This document shows, piece after piece, positions 17,031 to 24,172 of a stretch of DNA of 64,000 nt. Numbering within the stretch: position 1 is the first letter of the stretch; every line of letters starts with the position of its first letter. Below the pieces are notes generated by a model. The model worked only from the letters and a program-made list of their open reading frames with translations. It had not been told where the DNA came from and did no database searches. The translations under genes were made by a program, and so were the position numbers. Origin of the DNA: a virus; the IMG/VR virus record IMGVR_UViG_3300009609_000001, positions 1-64,000 of that record. The stretch is one strand, 5' to 3'.

Positions 17031-17387
17031 CTATTTGAACAACAGGTCAATGAGTTTCAGTCCGATTGACGACAGGATAAAGCCTGCCGCTGCGATCACG
17101 GCTCGCCAGTACATGCGGTTGCGGTACTTCTCTTTTTCGTAATCCTCTTCCAGCTTCTCGTGGTCCGCCTCGACTCGTTTCAGGTGCTCCTCGATGTCGT
17201 GGATTCTGCCGTTCGTCTCCGCTTCAAGTTTCTTGGCTGCCTTGCCCGGTGAATGTCCGTCCGCAACCCGGAACGGCTTGCCGCAGTTGACGCACGGCAC
17301 GCGCGGCTCGCCTCGCGGGTAGTAAGCGCCTTTGGTCCCGCACAGCGGACACCAGAGGTTGACGCTGGAGTCGTGGGTGGTTGACAT
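17031..17387 (-). CDS. Zinc ribbon plus coiled coil plus C-terminal TM anchor, 118 aa
   Basis: Order: zinc ribbon at residues 13-36 (CPLCGTKG..., VPCVNCGKPF), coiled coil ~50-90 (IHDIEEHLKRVEADHEKLEE), and a C-terminal membrane helix ~97-115 (VIAAAGFILSSIGLKLIDLL). The tail-anchored layout suggests a cytoplasmic zinc head tethered to the membrane. The 5' part overlaps frame 17224-17682, so translation of one or the other may be favoured. Confidence 0.74.
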   Translation of the reverse strand: MSTTHDSSVNLWCPLCGTKGAYYPRGEPRVPCVNCGKPFRVADGHSPGKAAKKLEAETNGRIHDIEEHLKRVEADHEKLEEDYEKEKYRNRMYWRAVIAAAGFILSSIGLKLIDLLFK

Positions 17388-17682
17388 TCATTAGTTCGCC
17401 GTTCGTGTTTCTGTTCCTGCCACTGCTCATTACGCCCGCAAGTCGCGGGCACGCTACAGGCGGCGGTCGTGCCATGATGCCGACTGTGCGGCGTTCGGGT
17501 TTCGTTGGTCGCTGTTGCTTCGGGGTTGGTTCGCTTGTGGGTTGCTTCTCTGGTTGCTCTGGTGGCGTGAACGGCGGCGGCTTTTTATCTTCCTCATCAT
17601 GCTCTGCGCACGAATTCCAACTGGTCTCGTAGGTCCAACCAGTCCAGTTAGTCGTGTCGTCTGTTCCGGTCCACGGTGCCAA
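17224..17682 (-). CDS. Pro-rich hypothetical protein with TTG start, C-terminal part doubtful
   Basis: TTG at 17682 lies 6 bases after AAAGGA and follows a leader hairpin (17696-17736). The first ~100 residues look coding (MAPWTGTDDTTNWTGW, then EEDKKPPPFTPPEQPEKQP). After ~17450 the frame crosses a palindromic repeat and then overlaps the zinc-ribbon gene for 164 bases with an Arg-rich translation, so the true end may have been lost through the repeat or an indel. Confidence 0.45.
   Translation of the reverse strand: MAPWTGTDDTTNWTGWTYETSWNSCAEHDEEDKKPPPFTPPEQPEKQPTSEPTPKQQRPTKPERRTVGIMARPPPVACPRLAGVMSSGRNRNTNGELMNVNHPRLQRQPLVSAVRDQRRLLPARRAARAVRQLRQAVPGCGRTFTGQGSQET
17434..17450. repeat. 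Palindromic repeat GCCCGC-AAGTC-GCGGGC
   Basis: The inverted repeat shares the core TACGCCCGCAAG with a similar hairpin at 12659-12674 (GCCCGC-AA-GCGGGC). It sits inside the doubtful C-terminal part of 17224-17682. It may be a short dispersed palindrome of host origin. Confidence 0.5.
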
Positions 17683-17695
17683 TCATGTTCCTTTC

Positions 17696-17736
17696 AAAAA
17701 CCCGCCGGTCCGAAGGGGTATTACGGTCCCGGCGGG
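17696..17736 (-). promoter_or_regulatory. Leader hairpin, U5 run and SD upstream of 17224-17682
   Basis: On the minus strand: CCCGCCGG, a 20-nt loop region, CCGGCGGG, then TTTTT and GAAAGGAAC before the start. It has the form of an intrinsic terminator placed directly before a ribosome site. One of seven similar leaders in the window. Confidence 0.6.
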
Positions 17737-17805
17737 CGCGCGAAGTCCGGGAAGTCCCTCCCGAAACTCTATCGATGTGTCTCCAGTGATTTGATTTTCT
17801 GCATT

Positions 17806-17817
17806 GTGTGATACAAT
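17806..17817 (+). promoter_or_regulatory. Extended -10 promoter candidate for the plus-strand HNH gene
   Basis: TGTGTGATACAAT contains an extended TGn element and TACAAT (5/6 match to the -10 consensus) about 75 bases before the HNH ATG. A TTGATT lies upstream with only 15-base spacing, so the -35 is weak. The leader between has a hairpin, GGCCCG/CGGGCC (17823-17857). Confidence 0.5.
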
Positions 17818-17891
17818 GAAGCGGCCCGAACAGAACGCGCAAACGCTCTGCCGGGCCTAACCACTCCGCAACCTTCACTGGAGGTCACGTC

Positions 17892-18566
17892 ATGGCTAAG
17901 CCAACTATTGCAACGCGCACCAGCCAAATCAAGGTTGGTCAGCAATTTGGGCGATGGACAGTTCTTTCCTGGGTGAGCGGATCCCCTTCTATGGCTATTT
18001 GGCTTTGTCTGTGTGATTGCGGAACAACTAAACCAGTTCGCGCTGCCGGACTCTCGAGGGGCACTAGCCGATCGTGCGGCTGCTTTGCAAAAGAGTTGCA
18101 CGCGAAGAGGAATCATAAGCACGGGCTGTTCTACACTCCCGAGTATGATGTCTGGCACGCAATGAAGGGACGATGCTACAGGCCCAAGCACAAGTGGTAT
18201 CACCGCTACGGTGGACGTGGAATCAAAGTCTGCGACCGCTGGCTCAATTCGCCAGAAAACTTCGTTGCCGACATGGGCAAGCGCCCGTCGCCAGCGCATA
18301 AACTCGAACGCAAAGACAACGATGGCGACTACTGCCCAGAGAATTGCGTGTGGGCTACTCAGGAGCATCAGAACAACAACCGTGGAGAGTACAACAGGAT
18401 CCTTGAGTTCAATGGCGAGACACTGACGCTCTCTCAGTGGGCGCGCCGGGTTGGACTCCGAACGGGAACAATCAGCGAGCGCCTTCGGCATGGGTGGACC
18501 ATTTCCGATGCACTGACTCGTCCGCTTCAATCGCGTCGTCGTCGTATTCATCTCGGAAGTTCCTGA
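17892..18566 (+). CDS. HNH homing-type endonuclease, 224 aa, inserted opposite to its neighbours
   Basis: ATG after GGAGG. N-terminal zinc finger (CLCDCGTTKP ... SCGC), then the characteristic PEYDVWHAMKGRC, YGGRGIKVCDRW, ENFVADMGKRPSP and the HNH core LERKDNDGDY-NCVWAT, followed by a small DNA-binding C terminus (LSQWARRVGLRTGTI). It would nick or cut phage DNA and promote its own spread. It is a plus-strand island within minus-strand genes, has its own promoter-like element and overlaps the 3' end of 18548-18808 by 19 bases. Homologous to 41993-42730. Confidence 0.92.
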   Translation: MAKPTIATRTSQIKVGQQFGRWTVLSWVSGSPSMAIWLCLCDCGTTKPVRAAGLSRGTSRSCGCFAKELHAKRNHKHGLFYTPEYDVWHAMKGRCYRPKHKWYHRYGGRGIKVCDRWLNSPENFVADMGKRPSPAHKLERKDNDGDYCPENCVWATQEHQNNNRGEYNRILEFNGETLTLSQWARRVGLRTGTISERLRHGWTISDALTRPLQSRRRRIHLGSS

Positions 18567-18808
18567 CAACTACAACAGCGGCAGCCACTCCCGCAACTGC
18601 ACCGCTTCGGCGTGTGGATCACATCAGGCATCGCACGCACCAGTGCCGCCATTTCCCGCAACTGCCCTTGCCGCGTCGTGTCGCTGCCGTGTTGCTCACC
18701 GCCCAAGTACGCCGCAAAGCCAACGACGAGCAGCACCATCGCGGCGAGGATCGCTTCAGCGATTCGCCAATCGCGGGGCGCGGGCTCTGGTTTCTGGGTG
18801 AGCTTCAT
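18548..18808 (-). CDS. Single-TM protein with Cys-rich tail, 86 aa
   Basis: Short polar N terminus, one membrane helix near residues 19-38 (AILAAMVLLVVGFAAYLGG), and a tail ending CSCGSGCRCCSCQELPR with six cysteines. The end overlaps the convergent HNH gene, so HNH insertion may have altered the C terminus. Starts in the ATGA overlap with 18805-19104. Confidence 0.68.
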   Translation of the reverse strand: MKLTQKPEPAPRDWRIAEAILAAMVLLVVGFAAYLGGEQHGSDTTRQGQLREMAALVRAMPDVIHTPKRCSCGSGCRCCSCQELPR

Positions 18809-19104
18809 GCAACCTCCGAATCAATCACAGACCGGCTTTCGGCCGACTCCAGCGCGTGACGCTCGGCAAGGGTCTCCGGCTCACCGCCGAATCCGCTGGG
18901 GCCAAATGGCTCGTTGAATGACACCACCGGTACGGCCACCTGCGGCGGGTCAACGTGATACGTGTACGCGATCTTCCGTTTGCCGTCGCTCGTTCCAATC
19001 CGGCTGCCGGCCGTCAGTTCGCGCAGCATCGCGGACACGGCGGAAAGCATGTCAACTTCCGTGTCGGCTTCAATCGCGGCGGTTAGTTGGTGTGAGTGGT
19101 GCAT
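18805..19104 (-). CDS. Hypothetical protein, 99 aa
   Basis: ATG at 19104 with GAGGA upstream; an in-frame TTG at 19116 is less likely. N-terminal MHHSHQLTAAIEADTEVDML and a helix SAVSAMLRELTAGSRIG are followed by beta-like KRKIAYTYHVDPPQVAVPVV. No motif known. Preceded by a hairpin-U6 leader (19115-19164). Confidence 0.7.
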   Translation of the reverse strand: MHHSHQLTAAIEADTEVDMLSAVSAMLRELTAGSRIGTSDGKRKIAYTYHVDPPQVAVPVVSFNEPFGPSGFGGEPETLAERHALESAESRSVIDSEVA

Positions 19105-19114
19105 TCGTATCCTC

Positions 19115-19164
19115 AAAAAACCGGGCGGGCTTCATGCCCTTTGGCGGCTGCGTGCCGTGCCCGG
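19115..19164 (-). promoter_or_regulatory. Leader hairpin, U6 run and SD upstream of 18805-19104
   Basis: On the minus strand: CCGGGC (19164-19159), ~32-nt loop, GCCCGG (19126-19121), then TTTTTT and GAGGATACGA directly before the ATG. Terminator-like in form, but located inside the gene's own leader. Confidence 0.6.
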
Positions 19165-19170
19165 CGTAGT

Positions 19171-19497
19171 TCAAAGAGGCTCCCGCCGGTCGGTGGTGTA
19201 ACTCTGGCAAGTGCCGGCGGGAGCCGTAGGGACCGGCACGGGAACGGGAACCGGAACGCCGAAGTTGCGAACCGGCACTCCGTAGCTGTAGACCGGAACG
19301 CCGAAGTTGAACGACCGAATCTGGGCATTGCGAATCTGCTGGGCGCGAAGGAATGCCAGTTCATTCGCGCGGGCCTGCTGGCGGATAGCCGCTCCTGGAA
19401 ACAGGAATCCACGGCGAACAACTGGCCCGCCAGCCTGGCACATGTCCGCCGCGAGGCAGAGCGCGAGTACGGCGATGAGGGAAATGAGACGCTTCAT
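19171..19497 (-). CDS. Exported protein with GVPV repeats, 108 aa
   Basis: The start at MKRLISLIAVLALCLAADMC gives a signal peptide with cleavage likely after CQA. The mature part has a helix (AIRQQARANELAFLRAQQIR) then FGVPV/YGVPV/FGVPV repeats and a VPVPVPVPTAPA tail. Such short secreted Pro/Val-repeat proteins are common in planctomycetes. Function unknown. Confidence 0.72.
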   Translation of the reverse strand: MKRLISLIAVLALCLAADMCQAGGPVVRRGFLFPGAAIRQQARANELAFLRAQQIRNAQIRSFNFGVPVYSYGVPVRNFGVPVPVPVPVPTAPAGTCQSYTTDRREPL

Positions 19498-19520
19498 GGG
19501 GTTTCTCCTAGGGTTGGTTT

Positions 19521-19757
19521 TCAACGACGTGTTTCGTTGCATTGCTCGAACGTCACGCCGTCCGTTCGACCAAATAACTTTCCATTGACTCGCCAAACCC
19601 TGCCGCCAGACGGGTGTTCTCGTTGTTCGATCAAGCCTTCTTGTGCCATCAGGTCAAGCACTGCGTCAGCTCCATCCCTGCGACTGAATACGCGTGTCCA
19701 GTTCCACTTGAAGTGGTCTGCTAAGTGCGCGACGACTCGCTCTAGTGCCTCACTCAC
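19521..19757 (-). CDS. Small winged-helix-like protein, 78 aa
   Basis: VAHLADHFKWNWTRVFSRRD, then DAVLDLMAQEGLIEQREHPS and VWRVNGKLFG suggest helix-helix-hairpin (winged) topology. Possible DNA-binding role; not certain. No TM or Cys cluster. Confidence 0.62.
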   Translation of the reverse strand: MSEALERVVAHLADHFKWNWTRVFSRRDGADAVLDLMAQEGLIEQREHPSGGRVWRVNGKLFGRTDGVTFEQCNETRR

Positions 19758-19763
19758 AATTGC

Positions 19764-19982
19764 CTACATCTGCGGCCCGCGTCCGGTTAGTTGCTGGTGA
19801 TGCTTCTGTAATAGCTCAACCACGGCGTCGAACTTCGCATTGACCGTGTAGCTGATTCCGTCCTGGCTGATGCTGGTTGTGGTGGCTGACTTCTCGACCG
19901 GCGCGCCGCACGTCAAAGGGTTGAATGCGACGCGCTTGTTGTTGAGTGATCCTGTGGCGTTGATGGTGAAGGTGACGTACAT
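19764..19982 (-). CDS. Hypothetical protein, 72 aa
   Basis: Beta-rich N-terminal part (MYVTFTINATGSLNNKRVAF), CGAPVEKSATTTSIS, and a C-terminal helix (DAVVELLQKHHQQLTG). Tight spacing to both neighbours. Function unknown. Confidence 0.68.
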   Translation of the reverse strand: MYVTFTINATGSLNNKRVAFNPLTCGAPVEKSATTTSISQDGISYTVNAKFDAVVELLQKHHQQLTGRGPQM

Positions 19983-19983
19983 A

Positions 19984-20238
19984 TCAATTCAAAACGGCAA
20001 CGCTGATGCCGGCAATTAGCAGCCCGATGCCAAGTATGCCGAACGGGAACGATCTAGGTTCGGTGGCGATTATGTTGTTGACCTCCATTTGGCGGGCCTC
20101 ATCTCTTGCGTCGAAAAGGAAACCCCTGGACCAGAACACTGAACGAGCCATCAGTCTCCGATAAGAGCCACAGCCGCGCAGGAAATACCCCAGCATCAGG
20201 CATCCGGCGCACATCAGGATTTCGTCTGCGTAGTCCAT
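19984..20238 (-). CDS. Two-TM membrane protein, 84 aa
   Basis: ATG at 20238 begins MDYADEILMCAGCLMLGYFL; a second hydrophobic segment closes the protein (FGILGIGLLIAGISVAVLN). Starts one base after the stop of the NPYASP protein, so the two are probably made together. Function unknown. Confidence 0.68.
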   Translation of the reverse strand: MDYADEILMCAGCLMLGYFLRGCGSYRRLMARSVFWSRGFLFDARDEARQMEVNNIIATEPRSFPFGILGIGLLIAGISVAVLN

Positions 20239-20239
20239 G

Positions 20240-20518
20240 TCACCGTGTCCGTAGTGAGTAAAGTGAAATCCAGAACATAGTCCACAAAAACTGTCCAACC
20301 AGCGACATGGCTGCGAACTGTTTGGCAGACTCAATCACAGCGTCATCTGTAGTTCGTCCCATCCAGTTCGATATGCAACATCCGGCAATACAGGTCAACC
20401 CGGCAATAAACGGTGTAAGAATCCATGCGAGGCCGATCGCGATTGCTCCAATTGTGTCGTCGGGCTTTGCGCCGCTAGTTGCCGGCGAAGCGTATGGATT
20501 CTGGTCGTCAAGTCTCAT
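20240..20518 (-). CDS. NPYASP-motif membrane protein, 92 aa
   Basis: The N terminus MRLDDQNPYASPATSG carries the NPYxSP motif found at the start of many short membrane proteins in Planctomycetes. Two hydrophobic segments follow (IAIGLAWILTPFIAGLTC, LVGQFLWTMFWISL). This is one of the better host clues in the window. Probably captured from or shared with the host. Confidence 0.76.
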   Translation of the reverse strand: MRLDDQNPYASPATSGAKPDDTIGAIAIGLAWILTPFIAGLTCIAGCCISNWMGRTTDDAVIESAKQFAAMSLVGQFLWTMFWISLYSLRTR

Positions 20519-20520
20519 GC

Positions 20521-21477
20521 TTACTTGCCTCCCATCGGCTGTGCTGGTTGCGGCGGCGCGGGCGCCGGGTCCGGCGGTGGCGACGAGCCTTGCACGGACA
20601 CGCCTGATTCGACAATCGCCTCGACCTCATCCAAGATGCCGACTTTCTGCGCTTGTGTTGGTTGCTTTTCTTTAGCCGGCGGCATGGTGATAACCTTGAC
20701 AACTTTCCCGGTTTCGTCCCTCACTTTTTTTCCGCTGGACAATACCTGGCTGATGGTCAAATACTTCGACTGCATGCGTTCATCGCCAATCACAAAGCCG
20801 CCCTTTGCTTCCGTCTGGTCGTGGCAGCGAGTGCAGAACTGCGCGAGCAACGGGTACGGCTGTGGCGGCGGTGCCGTCTCTGCTTGGTACTTTTGGCCGT
20901 TGTAAGGCTGGCCTCCCATGTAACCGTTCGCCTGCCCGTTGATCGCCTGCAATTGCTGCTGGTTCAGCGGGGTGACTTGCACGCCGTTTGCGCTATGCGT
21001 CACGACCACGGCGGACGACTGGCCTTGCGCTTGATAGCCAGGTGTCAGGCCAGCGGCGTTCAAAACCATCGCGGCGCTTTGGCCGACGGCATACTGTTGG
21101 GCGATGGGTGCATCGAGTTCTGCGAACCGCACGGCCTGCGCATCGACGCGCGCCATTGAGGCTGCCCCGACGCTATTGAATGCCAAGAGCAGTTGCTGCT
21201 GGCCGTGCATGAATGCGTTCCTGTCAAAGTACGGGTACGCCCCTTGCTGATAACCGCCGTTGCTCACGCCGAGACTCGCACCCTGCGCGACGAGTGGCGT
21301 TGGTGTGCCGGCATTCTGGATGACATAGACATTGCTTTGCACTTGCTGAAGCGGTGGCGGCGGGACGTAAGCCTTCGGCACGTAGCGGCACGATCGGTAA
21401 TTTCCGCACCGGAAGCAGGCTTGGGCATCAGAAGCAAATCCCAGCAACACGGCGATGGCAAGTAGCGTTCTCATCAA
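20521..21477 (-). CDS. Exported c-type cytochrome-like protein, 318 aa
   Basis: Signal peptide MMRTLLAIAVLLGFASDAQA, then C21-x-x-C24 and C30. A long Gln/Ala-rich linker leads to a heme-binding motif C215-TR-C218-H219 in a small cytochrome c domain with FVIGDERMQ and a plausible axial Met265 in ITMPPAKEKQ. The C terminus is Pro-rich. It would be exported and haem-loaded by host machinery. The ATG overlaps the stop of 21474-23258, another exported CxxCH protein, so they are likely partners. The domain resembles planctomycete secreted cytochrome modules. Confidence 0.83.
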   Translation of the reverse strand: MMRTLLAIAVLLGFASDAQACFRCGNYRSCRYVPKAYVPPPPLQQVQSNVYVIQNAGTPTPLVAQGASLGVSNGGYQQGAYPYFDRNAFMHGQQQLLLAFNSVGAASMARVDAQAVRFAELDAPIAQQYAVGQSAAMVLNAAGLTPGYQAQGQSSAVVVTHSANGVQVTPLNQQQLQAINGQANGYMGGQPYNGQKYQAETAPPPQPYPLLAQFCTRCHDQTEAKGGFVIGDERMQSKYLTISQVLSSGKKVRDETGKVVKVITMPPAKEKQPTQAQKVGILDEVEAIVESGVSVQGSSPPPDPAPAPPQPAQPMGGK

Positions 21478-23258
21478 TTGTTCTCCCCGGCGAAAAGGGT
21501 TCGGTTTGGCAAGGCTCGCCGCATCAAGTCAACGTGCAGCGGGTCGTAATCGTCCGGCTTAATCAGCGCCCCATTTCGCATCAGGCCGATCAGTAAATCT
21601 TCCCCGCTTCCCTTGGGAAGCGCCGGCACGAGCTTCCGCAGCACGGCGGTCCCCTGTCCTTCGGGAACGCGCACGCCGAGGCGCAGGCACACGCCGTCAG
21701 CACTGATCCCGCCGTGAGTCGCAAACACTGGCTTGCCTTCCTTGTCGGACCCAGCGCGGACAGAGGAAGTCGGGTAACGCTGCGAGTGATAGATTTCTTT
21801 GACCTTTTGGCCGAGCCGCTGAACTGGACTCGGCCCATCGGCAATCACGGGGTAGTCGGTGAGATAGGAAACGGCCTTAACGAAGTCCCGCCGGGCACGG
21901 CCAAGGATTCCGTCGCCCAGGTAAATCGGCTCGCCATAGCGGCCGACGACAACGGCCTCGGCTTGCTGCTTGTTGAGCGTGACTTTCTTGCCGCGGCGCG
22001 TGAAGCTGAACTCGTCACCGAAGTAATCCACGTCGCTTCCTAACAACAGTTCCATGTCGTTGCGCTTCGTTTTGTAGCCGTCGTCCGGCGAGTGACAAAC
22101 TACGCACGACATGCCCATTTCCAGTTCTTTTGTGTGGCCGTCTGGCTTCGTCGAGTCCACCACGATATCGGGTGGAGCGGAGCGGAGGATATTTCCCTTG
22201 GCGTCTGTCAGCACGTACTCAAGCAATCCGTTCGTCAGCGGAATGAAAATCTCGTTGGCATCGCTGAACGCCACGAACTCCACAAGGTTGCGGATGAATT
22301 GCTCGTCTGGACGCGTGCGGCTGTCCTTGAAATCGAACGTGATAACCGTAGGTCGCCCGCCTCCAGTCAGCCCGGACAGACACAATACTATGCGGGTTTT
22401 CCCCGTCACATCCGACTGCAAAAGCAGACAGCCCTTGTCGCCCAATCGCTCGATTGACTCCTCCAGGAAGAATCCCCGCTTGTCGAACAGCGATTGGATA
22501 GGTGTTCCCTTCTCCACCTTGAAATCGATCTGGCGGAATTCGGGATACTTCCCGCGAACGCTCGTCAGCAGTTGCTCAAGCAGGAAGTCGGCAGGGTAGA
22601 TGCCGCCCGTCGAGCGAGTGAGTTGCGTAATGAGCACGTCCAACCGCTGGGACTTTTCCGGCTCTGTGACGTGGCGAGCCAATGCGGCTTCCAGATGCGG
22701 AGCCAGCACGAAGATTCGTTTTTTCACCTGCACGGTTTTCTTTTGCTTGACCGGCTGTCGCGTGCGCGGATCGGTGACGGTGACCTCTTGCACCGTGTCA
22801 ACGAGATTGTCTTTAGGGACGTGCAGCCTCGATTCACGCTCTGCCAGGCTGTCCCAGGTCTCGATCAGCCGGGCGCATTGCACCGGGTCGGGCGCGAGCC
22901 GCTGAAGGTTGTAAGCCAGCAAAAAACCACCGGCATGAATATCCGCTTTAACGAGCACTGTAGTCTGCGAGCAACTAGCGTTGACCGCGAAGTTCATCAC
23001 ACCAATCCATTCGGCATCGGCGAACGGTGGAAGCCAAACGAATCTCAGATACGGTAGGACCGATGGATCATTCTCGGCGTATTGAATGAGGGCTGAAAAT
23101 GCCCACCCGACGGCATCCACCTCGGTCGGGAGCAACTCAATCGCCGGAGTAGTAGGCTTTGCCGGTGCCGCAGGCTTTGCGGGTGGCGCAGAAACCTGAC
23201 CGTGCGTGGAACACGAAAGCAAAACAATTGCGGCAATTATGATTAGCTTCGTTTTCAT
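21474..23258 (-). CDS. Lipoprotein with single CxxCH motif, cytochrome-like, 594 aa
   Basis: N-terminal MKTKLIIIAAIVLLSCSTHG is a lipoprotein signal with lipobox LLSC (C16). Conserved-looking segments include FADAEWIGVMNFAVNASCSQ and AYNLQRLAPDPVQCARLIE. The haem motif C385-VV-C388-H389-SPDDG is in the C-terminal third, and no other CxxCH is present. It probably sits on an outer or periplasmic membrane face with the 318-aa cytochrome. No catalytic family recognised. Co-expressed through 4-base overlaps with both neighbours. Confidence 0.78.
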   Translation of the reverse strand: MKTKLIIIAAIVLLSCSTHGQVSAPPAKPAAPAKPTTPAIELLPTEVDAVGWAFSALIQYAENDPSVLPYLRFVWLPPFADAEWIGVMNFAVNASCSQTTVLVKADIHAGGFLLAYNLQRLAPDPVQCARLIETWDSLAERESRLHVPKDNLVDTVQEVTVTDPRTRQPVKQKKTVQVKKRIFVLAPHLEAALARHVTEPEKSQRLDVLITQLTRSTGGIYPADFLLEQLLTSVRGKYPEFRQIDFKVEKGTPIQSLFDKRGFFLEESIERLGDKGCLLLQSDVTGKTRIVLCLSGLTGGGRPTVITFDFKDSRTRPDEQFIRNLVEFVAFSDANEIFIPLTNGLLEYVLTDAKGNILRSAPPDIVVDSTKPDGHTKELEMGMSCVVCHSPDDGYKTKRNDMELLLGSDVDYFGDEFSFTRRGKKVTLNKQQAEAVVVGRYGEPIYLGDGILGRARRDFVKAVSYLTDYPVIADGPSPVQRLGQKVKEIYHSQRYPTSSVRAGSDKEGKPVFATHGGISADGVCLRLGVRVPEGQGTAVLRKLVPALPKGSGEDLLIGLMRNGALIKPDDYDPLHVDLMRRALPNRTLFAGENN

Positions 23259-23794
23259 GCTCGCGGACGCTTCGACTTAGCCCTAAGTTCTGCGACATAT
23301 ATCCGGCTGATGCCAAACTGATTCGCAATGACAGCCTGGCGAATTCCAAGGTCACATTGCCTCCTGATCTCAACGACATCAGCGTTCGACAGTTTTGTGT
23401 TGTAGTGGTCCTCGCCGCTGTGATTGAGTCCGGTGTCGAATGCGTGGCGAATGTTGATCTTTCCCGTAACCCACTCTAGGTTGCTTGGCAAATTATTCGC
23501 CTTGTTGCCGTCCTTGTGATTGATTTCGTGGCCCGATGGGCGTGGCCCAATAAAGGCTTCCGCAACTAAGTGATGCACCTTGCGCGTTGTGTGATTTGGA
23601 GAAATAATGACGTAAGCATATCCGTTTTTGTCAGTTTTTAACTTCAAGACTCGGCCAGGCATTGGGCGAGTGTATGGCTGTCCATGCCAAAGAGACTCAA
23701 TATCGCGATCCAAACTACGAACCCGCCCGAGATCGCTGACTTCGTAAAACTGGTGTCCTACAACTTGACGCCAAACTTCTGCTACGATCTCCAT
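23255..23794 (-). CDS. NUMOD4-HNH homing-type endonuclease, 179 aa
   Basis: ATG at 23794 follows AGGAAAGGA. N-terminal NUMOD4-like WRQVVGHQFYEVSDLGRVRS, then HNH core VHHLVAEAFIGPRPSGHEIN, HKDGNKANNLPSNLEWVT and a C-terminal HTH (LSNADVVEIRRQCDLGIRQ) used for site choice. The frame stays open upstream into a signal-peptide-like segment (23795-23941), so it may be fused to or inserted in another gene. Ends in a 4-base overlap with the lipoprotein gene. Confidence 0.9.
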   Translation of the reverse strand: MEIVAEVWRQVVGHQFYEVSDLGRVRSLDRDIESLWHGQPYTRPMPGRVLKLKTDKNGYAYVIISPNHTTRKVHHLVAEAFIGPRPSGHEINHKDGNKANNLPSNLEWVTGKINIRHAFDTGLNHSGEDHYNTKLSNADVVEIRRQCDLGIRQAVIANQFGISRIYVAELRAKSKRPRA

Positions 23795-23941
23795 TGTCGA
23801 TCCTTTCCTACGAAGGGTTGACCACGCCTCCGGCTGCTTCAACAGCGCGGGGGCACTTTTGTTGTGAATGATATGCACTGCCTGCGCAGCCGCCGGCACG
23901 GCGATAATCAGGGAAGTCAGGATGATGGTTTCGACTTTCAC
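23795..23941 (-). pseudogene. Signal-peptide-bearing gene fragment in frame with the HNH gene
   Basis: GTG at 23941 overlaps a TGA (GTGA) and opens VKVETIILTSLIIAVPAAAQ, a clear export signal, followed by about 30 polar residues. There is no stop before the HNH ATG. The likely reading is an exported protein interrupted by HNH insertion, with its C-terminal part missing. A genuine secreted HNH fusion seems less likely. Confidence 0.45.
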
Positions 23942-24172
23942 TTCAGCACTTCCATCGCGTCGTCCAAATGCCACAACTGTTCCGGCTTGCCATACCAGCA
24001 CCGTTTTCAGATGGAGCACTTTCCCATCGGCCTCTTTCACGACGTGCGCCACGCAGGCCAGGTGCTCATCGTGTTCCGCCGGCCCGACAAGCAGGCCGCA
24101 GACCGGGTGCCCGCCGGCTATGCCGACTACACGGTCACCGATCGTTGCTGCGCGGCCGTTCTTGTATTTCAT
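23938..24172 (-). CDS. Small conserved phage-type protein with probable +1 frameshift
   Basis: Starts MKYKNGRAATIGDRVVG after ATGA overlap with 24169-24549. As written, the frame runs on through a non-native-looking VWQAGTVVAFGRRDG. One base off, a better C terminus appears: CWYGKPEQLWHLDDAMEVLK then TGA at 23938, overlapping the next GTG. The switch maps near an AAAA run (plus strand TTTT 24004-24007). One base fewer would join the frames into a ~77-aa protein like other small phage proteins of this start type. Could be a sequencing error or true frameshift. Confidence 0.55.

Noticed and set aside
17769-18569. 266-codon minus-strand ORF opposite the plus-strand HNH gene.
   Set aside because: The HNH protein on the plus strand has complete motifs, an SD and a promoter; the minus frame is a shadow.
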